Assembly: GCF_025506335.1 (NCBI RefSeq)
Contig: NZ_JANZYO010000003.1
Location: 434,001-498,000, forward strand
Direction of reading: 5' to 3'
DNA: 64,000 nt
DNA from: Mumia quercus
Lineage (GTDB): Bacteria; Actinomycetota; Actinomycetes; Propionibacteriales; Nocardioidaceae
The notes beneath the pieces were generated by a model. It had not been told where the DNA came from. It worked only from the letters and a program-made list of their open reading frames with translations, and did not search any database. This document shows positions 56,201 through 64,000 of the stretch, piece after piece; the first letter of the stretch is position 1; each line of letters opens with the position of its first letter. Both the position numbers and the translations under genes were made by a program.

Positions 56201-56650
56201 GGCCCCGGCGGCGGCGACGAGCTCGTCGGCGTCCCGGCTCGGCGGCACCGACGCCAGCACCGGGACGCCGGCGGCGCGGGCCGCCTCGATCGCGCGCGCC
56301 TTGTTGCCCGTCAGGCGCAAGACCTCTTCGGACGGCCCGACGAAGGTGATGCCCGCATCCGCGCACGCGCTCGCGAGGGCCGGGTTCTCGGAGAGGAACC
56401 CGTAGCCGGGATAGACGGCGTCAGCCCCTGCGCGTACGGCGGTGGCGACGATCTCCTCAGGGTCGAGGTAGGCGCGGACGGGGTGGCCGACCTCGCCGAT
56501 CTGGTAGGCCTCGTCGGCCTTCAGACGGTGCTCGGAGCCGCGGTCCTCGTACGGGAACACGGCGACGGTACGGGCTCCGAGCTCGTAGGCGGCACGGAAC
56601 GCACGGATCGCGATCTCGCCGCGGTTGGCGACGACGACCTTGCGGAACAT
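53273..56650 (-). CDS. pyc: pyruvate carboxylase
   Basis: Carboxylates pyruvate to oxaloacetate (anaplerosis), biotin- and ATP-dependent. The 1,125-residue protein has the full domain order: biotin carboxylase (about 1-450; VANRGEIAIRAFRA, KAVAGGGGRGMR, EMNPRIQVEHTVTE), carboxyltransferase (about 530-800; DTTFRDAHQSLLATR, DALNDVEQM, IKDMAGLL, HLHTHDT), tetramerisation domain, and biotin carrier with the EAMKME motif (biotin on K of about 1091). The start has GGAG about 9 nt upstream. It converges on lpdA across the DUF559 unit. Confidence 0.96.
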   Translation of the reverse strand: MFRKVVVANRGEIAIRAFRAAYELGARTVAVFPYEDRGSEHRLKADEAYQIGEVGHPVRAYLDPEEIVATAVRAGADAVYPGYGFLSENPALASACADAGITFVGPSEEVLRLTGNKARAIEAARAAGVPVLASVPPSRDADELVAAAGALPYPLFVKAVAGGGGRGMRRVDEPAQLRDAVETAMREAEGAFGDPTCFIEQAVVDPRHIEVQILADATGDVVHLYERDCSVQRRHQKVVEIAPAPRLDPEIRERMCADAVAFARSIGYTCAGTVEFLLDPQGNYVFIEMNPRIQVEHTVTEEVTDVDLVQAQLRIASGETLADLGLRQDAITVRGAAMQCRITTEDPANGFRPDTGRITTYRSPGGAGVRLDGGTTYAGAEIGAYFDSLLTKLTCRGRDFESAVERARRAIAEFRIRGVTTNLSFLQAVLDNDEFVAGGVTTSFIDRHPELTEGAPSADRGTKLLAYLADVTVNRPNGSSPEVIDPREKLPKVDLGAAAPAGSRQQLLEVGPEAFARALREQTQVAVTDTTFRDAHQSLLATRVRTYDLLAAAPVVARTTPELWSIEAWGGATYDVALRFLKEDPWKRLSDLRAAIPNVCLQMLLRGRNTVGYTPYPTEVTDAFVAEAAETGIDVFRIFDALNDVEQMRPAIEAVRATGTAVAEVALCYTGDLMNPDEPIYTLDYYLRLAERIVDAGAHVLAIKDMAGLLRAPAAARLVTALRERFDLPVHLHTHDTAGGQLATLLAAIDAGVDAVDTASASLSGTTSQPPMSALVASTDHTERTTGLSLQAVNDLEPYWEAVRKLYAPFEAGLPSPTGRVYRHEIPGGQLSNLRQQAIALGLGDRFEQIEDMYAAANDILGDIVKVTPSSKVVGDLALHLVAVGADPAEFAANPQAYDIPDSVIGFLAGELGDPPGGWPEPFRTRALEGRTVKIGETALSAEDRAGLEADPRPTLNRLLFPGPTRDFEHARGEYGDLSVLPTEAYWYGLRSGGDVEVSLEEGKTLILGLEAISEADARGLRNVLCTLNGQLRPVTVRDRSVASDVVSAEKADVGDPLQVAVPFDGVVTPTVAVGDVVEPGQQVATIEAMKMEASITSPNGGTVQRLVIDGPRQSEGGDLLLVLG

Positions 56651-56715
56651 GGGGGAACTCCGATCGGGAGCGCGTCAGGTCCGGTCGTTCCGCCACGTCG
56701 GTGGATCGACCGGAA

Positions 56716-57126
56716 TTACCGTAACGGGTGCTGTCCCGGCTTCGCCGCGAAGACCGGCAGTTGGGAATCCAGGAGCAGCTGCTGGGCGACGCTCCCCATG
56801 ATCAGCTTGCCGACCGGTGACCGGTGGCGGATCCCGATGACGAGCAGGTCGGCACCCTCCTCCTCCGCCGTCTGGAGCACCAGGTCGGCGACGCCGGGGC
56901 CGACGGGCTGGCGGACCTTGTGGCCGCGGAGGCCCTCCGAGCCGAGCCGGCGCTGGAGCTGCTCGAGGTCGTACCCGGAGACGACGTCGTGGTCCTCGTG
57001 GAAGCGCGCGTCCTTGGCGACGTTGATCACGACGAGACGCGTGTCACGATCGCGGGCCCACGCGATCGCGTGCTCGAGGGCGACCTCGCCGAACTCGTCA
57101 GGGGTGTAGGCGACAGCGATCGTCAT
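56716..57126 (-). CDS. single-domain universal stress protein
   Basis: A 136-residue UspA-family protein. The ATP-binding end is a variant, GIRHRSPVGKLIMGSVAQQL, keeping the G-x9-GS part, and the first strand is MTIAVAYTPDEFGEVAL. ATG 57126 is preferred (CATCGT 7 nt upstream as a weak -10); GTG 57135 is also in frame. It lies between the three-gene membrane family and pyc, with gaps of about 50 and 65 bp, and no clear terminator was seen on either side. Confidence 0.85.
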   Translation of the reverse strand: MTIAVAYTPDEFGEVALEHAIAWARDRDTRLVVINVAKDARFHEDHDVVSGYDLEQLQRRLGSEGLRGHKVRQPVGPGVADLVLQTAEEEGADLLVIGIRHRSPVGKLIMGSVAQQLLLDSQLPVFAAKPGQHPLR

Positions 57127-57175
57127 GGGCAGCACGATGGCACACCGCCGGTGTCACGTCGCGACGGCTCGCGGG

Positions 57176-58378
57176 TCAGCGGCGGGTGCGGTGCAGCTGC
57201 GTGACGAGATCCGGGTCCAGCGCGCCGTATCCCGTCGACGCCCACGGCTCGACACCGGAGTCGAAGTAGTGGACAGGCTTGCCGCCGCGGACGACGTCGA
57301 GGATGTCGGGGCGTCGTTTCGCCTTCAGGTCGCGGCGGCACTGCGCGCAGAGCGGCACCACGACCTTCCCGCGCTCGGTGGCCAGCGGGGTCGAGCCCGC
57401 AGCCGTGCCGTGGAGCGGGTTCAGGTAGCACGGACGAGCCGGCTCGTACGGCTTGCCGGCCGCCGCGGCCGCGAGCGCGGCCCCGCCACGCTCGACGAGG
57501 ACCAGGGCCCCGACGACGTCCAGGACGTCGGGCTGGCGGGACTCACCACGTACGCGCTTGGCGGCGTCGTAGTGGTCGAGCGCCGTCTGCCAGGCGGCCG
57601 TGTCACCCGCGAGCTCCGTCTCGTCGATGAGCTCGCCGAGCGCGAGCAGCTCACGGTCCGCCCGGGCGATCAGCGCGCTGTCGTGGGCGTCCCGCACGCG
57701 TTCGACGACCGATGCGGGCAGCGTGAACGCCTTGCGGTCGCTCGCGGCGTCACCCCGCTCCTTCCTGAAGGCCCGCCACGCGAGCGCGAGAGCCGTGGCG
57801 AGGAGGACGGCGCCGACCACCCACGGCAACGCCCCACCCGCGCCGTCGTCGTCGGCGTACGACGAGGGCTGCTGCGAGCCCGTCGACGTCTCGCGCTTCT
57901 CGAGCGTCTTCTCGTAGACCGCCCACGCCTTGTCGTAGCGCTCCTGGGTCGTGCCGTCGGCGATCATCTCCGTCGCCGCCACGACCTGTGCTCCGAGGTC
58001 GTCCGGCTCCTCGATCTCGGCGGCGAAGCTCGCCTGGTAGACCGGGTCGCGGTCCTCGGTCCTGACATCCCACGAGGCGCCGTCGAGCTTGTTGCGGTCC
58101 CACCGGACGTCGGTCGCGAGGTAGATCCCCGGCTCGGGACGGTGGTCGTGGAGCGTCGCCACGAGGTCGGAGGGCTCTCCGGTGAACTCGTCGTCCGGGT
58201 GCAGCGGGTAGACGACCACGTACACAGGGGCCTCGGAGCGCGCGATGTTGGCCTTCGCCTCGGCCAGCTGGGGCGCCGTGACCTCACCCTTCATCGACGG
58301 GTGGACGTAGACGTGCTCGTTCTCCAGTGCCGCCCAGATCGCGTCGAGGTCTGCGGCTCCGGGTGCCGTGCCGGTCAT
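57176..58378 (-). CDS. membrane protein with zinc-ribbon-like tail (family member 3)
   Basis: A 400-residue protein I do not recognise. The N-terminal module (about 10-175) starts HVYVHPSMKGEVTAPQLAEA and reads EAPVYVVVYPL, very like the modules in the two upstream genes. There is no signal peptide. A transmembrane helix (ALPWVVGAVLLATALALAW) lies at about 188-207. The C-terminal part has a helical segment and then ARPCYLNPLHG, VVVPLCAQCRRDL and ASTGYGALDPD, a probable zinc site from two CxxC-like or C-x-H elements. It overlaps the 231-residue gene by 4 nt. Secretion or cell-envelope function is likely but unproven. Confidence 0.7.
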   Translation of the reverse strand: MTGTAPGAADLDAIWAALENEHVYVHPSMKGEVTAPQLAEAKANIARSEAPVYVVVYPLHPDDEFTGEPSDLVATLHDHRPEPGIYLATDVRWDRNKLDGASWDVRTEDRDPVYQASFAAEIEEPDDLGAQVVAATEMIADGTTQERYDKAWAVYEKTLEKRETSTGSQQPSSYADDDGAGGALPWVVGAVLLATALALAWRAFRKERGDAASDRKAFTLPASVVERVRDAHDSALIARADRELLALGELIDETELAGDTAAWQTALDHYDAAKRVRGESRQPDVLDVVGALVLVERGGAALAAAAAGKPYEPARPCYLNPLHGTAAGSTPLATERGKVVVPLCAQCRRDLKAKRRPDILDVVRGGKPVHYFDSGVEPWASTGYGALDPDLVTQLHRTRR

Positions 58379-59070
58379 GTCGTCCTCCCGACGAAGAAGT
58401 CGCGCCAGCGGCCGGGAGGGAGGAACGGTGCCCCCGCGAGCGCGCGGAAGATTCCCAGCACGAGCATGAGCGCCGGGTAGCCGACGAGCACCATCAGCAG
58501 ACCGGCCGTCACGCCGCCGCCGACGCCTCCCCAGTAGTCGAACGGCTGCTGGTCGGGGTCCGACGGGTCGATGCGCTCGACCTCGTTGTCCGCCCTGTCG
58601 ATGAAGCGCAGAAGAGCCTGGTCCTCCTTGCCGGCCATCTCGGGGGAGAGGTAGCCCCTCAGGCCCTCGCTCGGTCTCGAGTAGCCCGTCCTCGGGTCCC
58701 CGTCCCACGCGAGGAACACTCCCTCGGCGTCGACACCCTCGGCGAGCTGGGCCAGCAGGTGGTGCGTCCCGTCGTAACCGGCCTCGAGGTGGCTCCCCAC
58801 CAACGCCACGAACACGTGCGGGTCGGAGGAGGCGGCCGCCTCCTCGACCTGGGCGATCTGCTCAGCGGTGAGCAGCGACGCCATCTCAGGACCGACGTAG
58901 ACGTGCTCACCGGCCTCGAAGGTCTCGATGATCGTACGCGCGCGGTCGCCAGGCTCACCTGCCGTCGTCGCCTTCGCCGGGTCGATCTCGGCGGCGCCCA
59001 CGGCGAGGACGGCGGCCACCACCGCCAGCACCGCGACGACGAGCGCGCCGAGGGCGCGTACGCGCCTCAT
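58375..59070 (-). CDS. membrane protein, shared VYV module (family member 2)
   Basis: A 231-residue protein of unknown function. An N-terminal signal anchor (VVAVLAVVAAVLAVGAAE) is followed by the shared module (about 40-150; EHVYVGPEMASLLTAEQIAQ, DPHVFVALVG) and a second transmembrane segment (AGLLMVLVGYPALMLVLGIF) at about 195-215. It ends in a short basic tail and lacks the zinc-ribbon-like end of its neighbours. ATG 59070 overlaps the previous stop by 4 nt, and GCGAGGCA lies upstream. Confidence 0.7.
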   Translation of the reverse strand: MRRVRALGALVVAVLAVVAAVLAVGAAEIDPAKATTAGEPGDRARTIIETFEAGEHVYVGPEMASLLTAEQIAQVEEAAASSDPHVFVALVGSHLEAGYDGTHHLLAQLAEGVDAEGVFLAWDGDPRTGYSRPSEGLRGYLSPEMAGKEDQALLRFIDRADNEVERIDPSDPDQQPFDYWGGVGGGVTAGLLMVLVGYPALMLVLGIFRALAGAPFLPPGRWRDFFVGRTT

Positions 59071-60416
59071 TGCCTCGCCCCCGCCCTCGCGGCGAGGACG
59101 GTGCTCCACAGCGTGTCGTCGAGCGCGCCGTACCCCGTCCGCGCCCACAGACTGCGCTCCTCGTAGTACGGACGCGGCCTCCGCTGGGCCGGATGGGCGA
59201 ACACGAGTGCGTCCGGTGCCTTGCCTGCCTTGATGGAAGCGGCGCACTGGGCGCAGGCCGGGACGACGACGGCACGTCGGCCGACGACCTCGGCCCGGCC
59301 GGTCGCGCGCCCGTGGAGCGGGTGGGAGAAGCACGGGCGGGGGTCGTCACCCTCGAGGACGGCGCGCCCGGCGCGGGCGAGGACCAGTGCGCCCACCGCG
59401 TCGCGCAGCTGCGCGCCGTAGCGGCGGTCGCCCGGCTCGGCGCGGCTGACCAGGTCGCGGAGCACGACCTCGGCTGCTTCCTTGTAGCCGACGGCGGTGT
59501 CCGCGTCCGGCCCTGCCGGTGCCTTGGCGAGGTCGCGCGACAACCGCGTCGCCTCCTTCTCCGCCCGGGAGACGAGGTCGGAGAGGTCGAGGTCTGTCGG
59601 CGTCCAAGGAGCCGGAGCTCGCGCGGGCCCGCGACGCCTCGGCGCGGTCAGCCACAGCAGCAGCCGGAGACCGACGAGGAGGACGCCGGCACCGACGACG
59701 GTGGCGACAACAGCCCGCTTGCCCGACGTGGTCGGCTCACGGTCGTCGTCGAGCATCGAGTACGGCTCGACGGACACGTTCCCTGGGAGGCGGGCGATCT
59801 CGACCGCGCGCTCCGGCTCCATCGCGAACGGCTCGCCGGCGGCCGCGATCTCCGCGGCGATCTGCGCCTCGGCCGGAGTCGTCACGCGGAGCCGGCCTGG
59901 CTCGAAGTGGTCGTTGGTCTGGCGCACCGCCTCGACGGCCTCCGACTTCGCCAGCGAGACGGAGACCGGTTCGGGGACGCCCCAGCCCTCGACCTCGAGG
60001 ATCGACCGGGTCACCCTGACGACGAAGTACCCGTCTCCGAGCCGGTTGTGAAGCTTCCGGGCGAGGTCTCGGGCAGGGAACTTGTCGGCGAGCCCGCCGG
60101 GGTCGGCGACCAGCGCGACGTAGACCGGGTGCGCGGACCCTGCGATTGCGTCGCGGATCCGCTGCTCCGCGCCCGCGGCGTCACCGTTGCCGAGGACCTG
60201 CTGGACGAGGACAGGATCCTCACGCAGCGCCTCAGCGATCTGGTCGACCGTCGACGCCGGTTCGTGCGCTGCCGACGCGGGCGCGTCAGCCAGCGCGGGG
60301 GAGGAGCCGAGCGCGACGGCACCGAGCACGACGGCACCGAGCGTCAGCACGGCGGCCGCCAGGGCCCTCAGAGCAGCGTCTCGTCCGGCGCGTCGCCGCG
60401 CCGTCTCCCCCCGCAC
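59067..60416 (-). CDS. membrane protein with zinc-ribbon-like tail (family member 1)
   Basis: A 449-residue protein of unknown function. The signal peptide (about 1-44) ends near ALADA. The extracytoplasmic module (about 45-230) has HPVYVALVADPGG, matching the shared VYV module. A transmembrane helix (VVATVVGAGVLLVGLRLLLW) lies at about 235-255. The cytoplasmic C-terminus has RPCFSHPLHGRA, VVVPACAQCAAS and ARTGYGALDD, a probable zinc site shared with the 400-residue protein. GTG 60416 begins 7 bp after the carboxylase stop; AAGGA about 11 nt upstream is the only Shine-Dalgarno-like site. Confidence 0.7.
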   Translation of the reverse strand: MRGETARRRAGRDAALRALAAAVLTLGAVVLGAVALGSSPALADAPASAAHEPASTVDQIAEALREDPVLVQQVLGNGDAAGAEQRIRDAIAGSAHPVYVALVADPGGLADKFPARDLARKLHNRLGDGYFVVRVTRSILEVEGWGVPEPVSVSLAKSEAVEAVRQTNDHFEPGRLRVTTPAEAQIAAEIAAAGEPFAMEPERAVEIARLPGNVSVEPYSMLDDDREPTTSGKRAVVATVVGAGVLLVGLRLLLWLTAPRRRGPARAPAPWTPTDLDLSDLVSRAEKEATRLSRDLAKAPAGPDADTAVGYKEAAEVVLRDLVSRAEPGDRRYGAQLRDAVGALVLARAGRAVLEGDDPRPCFSHPLHGRATGRAEVVGRRAVVVPACAQCAASIKAGKAPDALVFAHPAQRRPRPYYEERSLWARTGYGALDDTLWSTVLAARAGARQ

Positions 60417-60423
60417 GGGGACG

Positions 60424-62211
60424 TCAGTCCTTGATCTCGACCACGACAGCCCCGGCGGAGATGGTCTCGCCGGCGACCGCCACGAGGCCGGCGATCGTGC
60501 CGGCCTTGTGGGCGTTGAGCGGCTGCTCCATCTTCATCGCCTCCAGGACCACGACGAGGTCTCCCTCGGCGACGACCTGGCCCTCGGCGACGGCGACCTT
60601 CACGATGGTGCCCTGCATCGGCGAGACCAACGCGTCGCCGCCCGCGGCTGCGCCGGCCTTCTTGCCCGCGGTGCGCTTGGGCTTCTTCGCGCCGGCACCG
60701 GCTGCCGCGGCTCCCGCGACGGCACCGAGCCCGGCAGGGAGGACGACCTCGAGCCGCTTGCCGCCGACCTCGACCACCACGGACTCGCGCTCCGCGGCCT
60801 CGGGCGCCTCGGCGGCCCCGCCGGCGTACGGCTCGATGGTGTTGTCGAAGTCGGTCTCGATCCAGCTCGTGTAGACGTCGAACGAGCCGTTCGAGGCGTT
60901 GTACGCCGGGTCGTCGAGGACGCGGCGGTGGAACGGGATGACGGTCGGCATGCCGTCGACGGCGAACTCGTCGAGGGCACGGCGGGAACGCTCGATCGCC
61001 TGCTCGCGGCTGTTGCCCGTGACGATGAGCTTCGCGATGAGCGAGTCGAAAGAGCCCGGGATCGTCTCGCCCTCCACGTAGCCCGAGTCGACGCGGACGC
61101 CGGGTCCGGCCGGCGGGTCCCACGTGGTGAGCGTCCCCGGCGCGGGCAGGAAGTTGCGGCCGGCGTCCTCGGCGTTGATCCGGAACTCGATCGAGTGGCC
61201 GCGGATCTCCGGGTCGTCGTAGCCGAGCTCCTCACCGGCGGCGATGCGGAACATCTCGCGTACGAGGTCGAGACCGGTGACCTCCTCGGAGACCGGGTGC
61301 TCGACCTGGAGCCGGGTGTTGACCTCGAGGAAAGAGATCGTGCCGTCTCGGGCCACGAGGAACTCGCAGGTTCCCGCGCCCACGTAGCCGGCCTCGCGCA
61401 GGATCGCCTTGGACGAGGTGTAGAGGCGGTCGATCTGCTCGTCGGTCAGGAACGGCGCGGGCGCCTCCTCGACGAGCTTCTGGTGGCGGCGCTGCAGCGA
61501 GCAGTCGCGGGTCGAGACCACCACGACGTTGCCGTGCGCATCGGCCAGGCACTGGGTCTCGACGTGGCGCGGCTGGTCGAGGAACTTCTCGACCAGGCAC
61601 TCGCCACGCCCGAAGGCGGTGACGGCCTCGCGGACGGCGGAGTCGTACTGCTCCGGGATCTCTTCAAGGGTGCGGGCGACCTTCAGGCCGCGACCGCCGC
61701 CGCCGAAGACGGCCTTGATCGCGACCGGGAGGCCGTGCTCCTTGGCGAAGGCGACGATCTCGTCGGCGTCGGTGACCGGGTCCTTCGTCCCCGGGGCGAG
61801 AGGGGCGTTGGCCCGCTCGGCGATGTGCTTGGCCTTGGCCTTGTCACCGAGGGCCTCGATCGCGTGCGGCGGAGGACCGATCCAGATGAGCCCGGCGTCG
61901 ATCACGGCCTGGGCGAAGTCGGCGTTCTCGGCGAGGAACCCGTACCCGGGGTGGACGCTGTCGGCGCCGGAGCGCTGCGCGGCGTCGAGGATCTTCTCGA
62001 TCGAGAGGTACGTGTCGGCCGGGGTGGCGCCGCCCAGGGCGTAGGCCTCGTCCGCGAGCCGGACGAACAGGGCGTCGCGGTCGGCGTCGGCGTAGACCGC
62101 GACGCTGCCGATCCCGGCGTCCTTGCACGCACGGATGACGCGGACCGCGATCTCGCCGCGATTGGCGATGAGGACCTTGGTCAGCGGACGGATGCCCTGG
62201 CTGTTCGTCAC
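60424..62211 (-). CDS. acyl-CoA carboxylase alpha chain (biotin carboxylase + BCCP)
   Basis: A 595-residue biotin carboxylase/biotin carrier fusion, the alpha chain of actinobacterial acetyl/propionyl-CoA carboxylases (AccA3/PccA-like). The ATP-grasp biotin carboxylase (about 12-460) has [29 protein letters not shown] and [16 protein letters not shown] Lys/Ala-rich linker and the BCCP domain follow, with biotin on K560 in EAMKME. The partner beta chain is not in this window. GTG 62211 has GAGGAG 5 nt upstream. The gene heads a four-gene minus-strand unit with three unknown membrane proteins. Confidence 0.93.
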   Translation of the reverse strand: MTNSQGIRPLTKVLIANRGEIAVRVIRACKDAGIGSVAVYADADRDALFVRLADEAYALGGATPADTYLSIEKILDAAQRSGADSVHPGYGFLAENADFAQAVIDAGLIWIGPPPHAIEALGDKAKAKHIAERANAPLAPGTKDPVTDADEIVAFAKEHGLPVAIKAVFGGGGRGLKVARTLEEIPEQYDSAVREAVTAFGRGECLVEKFLDQPRHVETQCLADAHGNVVVVSTRDCSLQRRHQKLVEEAPAPFLTDEQIDRLYTSSKAILREAGYVGAGTCEFLVARDGTISFLEVNTRLQVEHPVSEEVTGLDLVREMFRIAAGEELGYDDPEIRGHSIEFRINAEDAGRNFLPAPGTLTTWDPPAGPGVRVDSGYVEGETIPGSFDSLIAKLIVTGNSREQAIERSRRALDEFAVDGMPTVIPFHRRVLDDPAYNASNGSFDVYTSWIETDFDNTIEPYAGGAAEAPEAAERESVVVEVGGKRLEVVLPAGLGAVAGAAAAGAGAKKPKRTAGKKAGAAAGGDALVSPMQGTIVKVAVAEGQVVAEGDLVVVLEAMKMEQPLNAHKAGTIAGLVAVAGETISAGAVVVEIKD

Positions 62212-62294
62212 GGATGCTCCTCGGGTACCTGGGGGCTGCGTTGCCGAGTCTAGGGCGAGGCCCTCTCGCCTCCGGCAGGAGTCCATCCCCCGGC

Positions 62295-62300
62295 TAGGGT
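62295..62300 (+). promoter_or_regulatory. -10 box, leaderless start of the HTH gene
   Basis: TAGGGT is followed by 7 nt and ATG 62308. Confidence 0.6.
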
Positions 62301-62307
62301 GCGGAGC

Positions 62308-62766
62308 ATGAGCGGACCCGACGTGGAGGCCAACCAGCGCGCGCAGGCAGCGTTGTACGGAGAGCCGCTCGGCGTCATCGTCCGGCGCTGCGCGGACGTC
62401 CTCGGGCTCACGCAGGCCAGGGTCGCGGCGACGCTCGGCATCTCCGCGCCGATGCTCTCCCAGCTGGCCAACGGGCACCGCGTCAAGATCGGCAACCCGG
62501 CCGTCGTCTCCCGGCTCCAGGCGATGTACGCCGCGGCCCAGGCGGTGGCGTCCGGGGAGACGACCCGAGAGGACGCGATCGCCGGCCTTGCGTCGCAGGG
62601 GGGCGCCGCGGTCGTCACCTCGTGGACGAAGGCCGACGCGAGCGCCGTGCGGGCCCTGTTCCGGGCGGAGGGGACCGCCGCCGAGTACGAGGACGCGGCG
62701 GCGCTCGTCGCAGACGCGCACCCGCAGATCGCGGCGCTGCTGCGCAGGTACGGCGCCGATGGGTGA
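62308..62766 (+). CDS. XRE-like helix-turn-helix protein
   Basis: A 152-residue protein. A Cro/C1-type helix-turn-helix lies at about 25-70 ([33 protein letters not shown]). A C-terminal segment of about 70 residues of unknown function, rich in Ala, ends in RRYGADG. It overlaps the Ser/Thr kinase gene by 8 nt, so the two are translated together and may form a signalling pair with the HTH protein as substrate or effector. It is divergent from the carboxylase gene. Confidence 0.85.
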   Translation: MSGPDVEANQRAQAALYGEPLGVIVRRCADVLGLTQARVAATLGISAPMLSQLANGHRVKIGNPAVVSRLQAMYAAAQAVASGETTREDAIAGLASQGGAAVVTSWTKADASAVRALFRAEGTAAEYEDAAALVADAHPQIAALLRRYGADG

Positions 62767-63793
62767 GGTGTTCGCGGGCCGGTACGAGCTCCTGGAGCCG
62801 ATCGGGTCCGGCGGCATGGGCACGGTGTGGCTCGTCCACGACAGGCGCGACGACGAGATCCGCGCGGCCAAGCTCGTCCGCCAGGTCGACGCGGCGCTGC
62901 TGCTGCGGTTCATCCGCGAGCTGAGCACCCGCGTCGAGCACCCGCACACGGTGGTCCCGAGGGGCTGGGCCGGAGAGGACGACACCGTCCTCTTCACCAT
63001 GGACGTCGTACGCGGCGGCTCCGTCCACCACCTTCTCGAGGACTTCGGCGCCCTTCCTCCGGCGTGGGCCGCCTGCCTCCTGGACCAGCTGCTCGATGCG
63101 CTGGAGGCCGTGCACGAGGCGGGCATCGTGCACCGCGACGTCAAGCCCGCCAACCTGCTGCTCGAGCCGACCGGTCGCGGCCGGCCGTACCTGCGGCTCA
63201 GCGACTTCGGTGTGGCGGTGCCGATGCACGAGCCCCGGATGACCGCACCGGCGGTCGTCCTCGGGACGCGCGGCTACCGCGCGCCGGAGACGGCGTTCGG
63301 CGTCGACCCGCTCCCTGTCCAGGACCTCTACGGCGCCGGTGTCGTCCTGGCCGAGATGCTCACCGGTGAGCGACCCCCGGACGGGCGTGCGCTGCCGGCC
63401 GTGGCGCCGCCCGGTGTCGATCGGCGGTTGTGGGACGTCGCGCGGAGCATGGCCAACCCCGATCCTGCGCTCCGGCCGGCGACGGCGGCGCAGGCCCGCA
63501 AGATGCTTCACGAGACCGGCCTCGTTCCGCCGAGCACCTTCGTGCCAGACGACGGCGGGGCACAGGTCGAGGTCTTCGAGCACGTACGGGCCGACGGGGT
63601 CGGAGTACCCTCTCCCCGGCCGACGCCGGAGCTCACTCCCTCGCTCCGCCCCCCGGCGACGCCGTCGCCGGTGGCCCCGGCGGGTCCCGGCACGCCCGCC
63701 CGGCGGCCGGCGCCGCTGGCCGTCCTCGGCCTGCTGAGCGTCGGTGCCGGGGGAGTCGTCATCGTGGTGGCGCTCCTGATGCTGCTCGGCTGA
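62759..63793 (+). CDS. membrane-anchored Ser/Thr protein kinase
   Basis: A 344-residue Hanks-type kinase with glycine loop [10 protein letters not shown] (residues 15-24), K38 in RAAKLV, catalytic loop [18 protein letters not shown], and activation-segment end YRAPE. The catalytic domain ends near 255, slightly shorter than usual. A Pro-rich juxtamembrane linker leads to one transmembrane helix at the extreme C-terminus ([20 protein letters not shown]) followed by only two residues, so there is no extracellular sensor. ATG 62759 overlaps the HTH gene by 8 nt. Confidence 0.9.
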   Translation: MGEVFAGRYELLEPIGSGGMGTVWLVHDRRDDEIRAAKLVRQVDAALLLRFIRELSTRVEHPHTVVPRGWAGEDDTVLFTMDVVRGGSVHHLLEDFGALPPAWAACLLDQLLDALEAVHEAGIVHRDVKPANLLLEPTGRGRPYLRLSDFGVAVPMHEPRMTAPAVVLGTRGYRAPETAFGVDPLPVQDLYGAGVVLAEMLTGERPPDGRALPAVAPPGVDRRLWDVARSMANPDPALRPATAAQARKMLHETGLVPPSTFVPDDGGAQVEVFEHVRADGVGVPSPRPTPELTPSLRPPATPSPVAPAGPGTPARRPAPLAVLGLLSVGAGGVVIVVALLMLLG

Positions 63794-63799
63794 GCAGCC

Positions 63800-64000
63800 T
63801 CACCAGCCGCCGCCCGGGTGGTCGCCCGGGCCGTGCTGCGATCCCCGCTGCGGGCCCTGCTGCCCGCCGTACGGCGGGTAAGCCTGCTGCCCCGGCGGCA
63901 CGTAGCCGCCGTACGGGGGAGCCTGTGTGCGGGCTCGAGCGGCGTGCCGGCGGGCGATCAGCACCGCTGTCACCCCACCGACGACGAGGAACGTCCCGAG
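63800..64000 (-). CDS. 3' end of a membrane protein with a Pro/Tyr/Gly-rich tail (partial)
   Basis: The minus strand is open from the window edge to a TGA at 63800-63802, showing the last 66 residues. These are the end of a hydrophobic segment (GTFLVVGGVTAVLIARRH), a basic stretch, and a low-complexity tail with repeated PPYGG and GQQ motifs (QAPPYGGYVPPGQQ) ending in PGGGW. It converges on the kinase gene with 6 bp between stops. Such tails are common in actinobacterial membrane proteins of unknown function. Confidence 0.65.
   Translation of the reverse strand, partial: LGTFLVVGGVTAVLIARRHAARARTQAPPYGGYVPPGQQAYPPYGGQQGPQRGSQHGPGDHPGGGW

Overview
This is chromosomal DNA from a high-GC actinobacterium. 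The best guess is Propionibacteriales, family Nocardioidaceae (Nocardioides/Aeromicrobium-like). The evidence is strong GC bias at third codon positions, HtaA-domain haem proteins, an ABC haem importer with IdeR/DtxR-like boxes, a biotin carboxylase/BCCP acyl-CoA carboxylase alpha chain, and many -10 hexamers placed 6-8 nt before start codons (leaderless transcripts). No rRNA, tRNA, CRISPR array, prophage or classical insertion sequence was seen.

Layout. 1-1200: two related small membrane proteins, the first apparently frameshifted. 1197-8266: pheA and galK on the minus strand, then a CBS-domain membrane protein, trpS, a 2H phosphoesterase, a BrkB-type membrane protein and a serine/threonine dehydratase. 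8272-12785: a LysR regulator divergent from sdhCAB (single-anchor type) with a LysR box between them. 12841-23342: an M20 amidohydrolase, then a BMP-type nucleoside ABC importer (lipoprotein, ATPase, two permeases) continuing into cdd, a cytochrome P450 and deoA, followed by add. 23408-26726: two tandem substrate-binding/VWA proteins, the second with a broken metal site. 26701-30620 (minus): deoC, a full aldehyde dehydrogenase, a truncated non-catalytic aldehyde dehydrogenase and a uridine-kinase-like protein. 30681-35650: a universal stress protein, a secreted GH25 lysozyme, a PadR regulator and an ABC-2 exporter with a structured leader. 35654-40926 (minus): purine nucleoside phosphorylase, a uronate-dehydrogenase-like SDR, a phosphohexo/pentomutase and a holin-phosphodiesterase fusion. 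40974-50675: a TetR regulator, a six-gene minus-strand haem uptake operon and a divergent haem oxygenase. 50779-56650: lpdA and pyc converge, and a compact 1.1-kb unit sits between their stop codons: a DUF559/Vsr-like nuclease gene bracketed by two 75-bp palindromes built from the same 29-bp unit. 56716-62211 (minus): an acyl-CoA carboxylase alpha chain, three related unknown membrane proteins and a stress protein. 62308-64000: an HTH protein overlapping a Ser/Thr kinase, and the 3' end of a minus-strand membrane protein.

How it fits together. The core is nucleoside salvage. Nucleosides are imported by the BMP transporter and opened by Cdd, Add, DeoA and the purine phosphorylase. Sugar 1-phosphates would be isomerised by the mutase and cleaved by DeoC, and the acetaldehyde oxidised by the adjacent aldehyde dehydrogenase. 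Together with sdh and lpdA, this gene set matches the M. tuberculosis Rv3303c-Rv3319 neighbourhood, so it looks like an old conserved block with lineage-specific insertions. The haem region imports haem (HtaA proteins, HmuTUV) and degrades it (haem oxygenase), probably under iron control.

Most unusual items: the palindrome-bracketed DUF559 unit (52157-53268), the three-gene membrane/zinc-ribbon family (57176-60416), the switch-like leader of the PadR-linked exporter (33810-33887), the two-gene aldehyde dehydrogenase and the P450 inside the nucleoside operon. All calls rest on reading the sequence; no searches were run.
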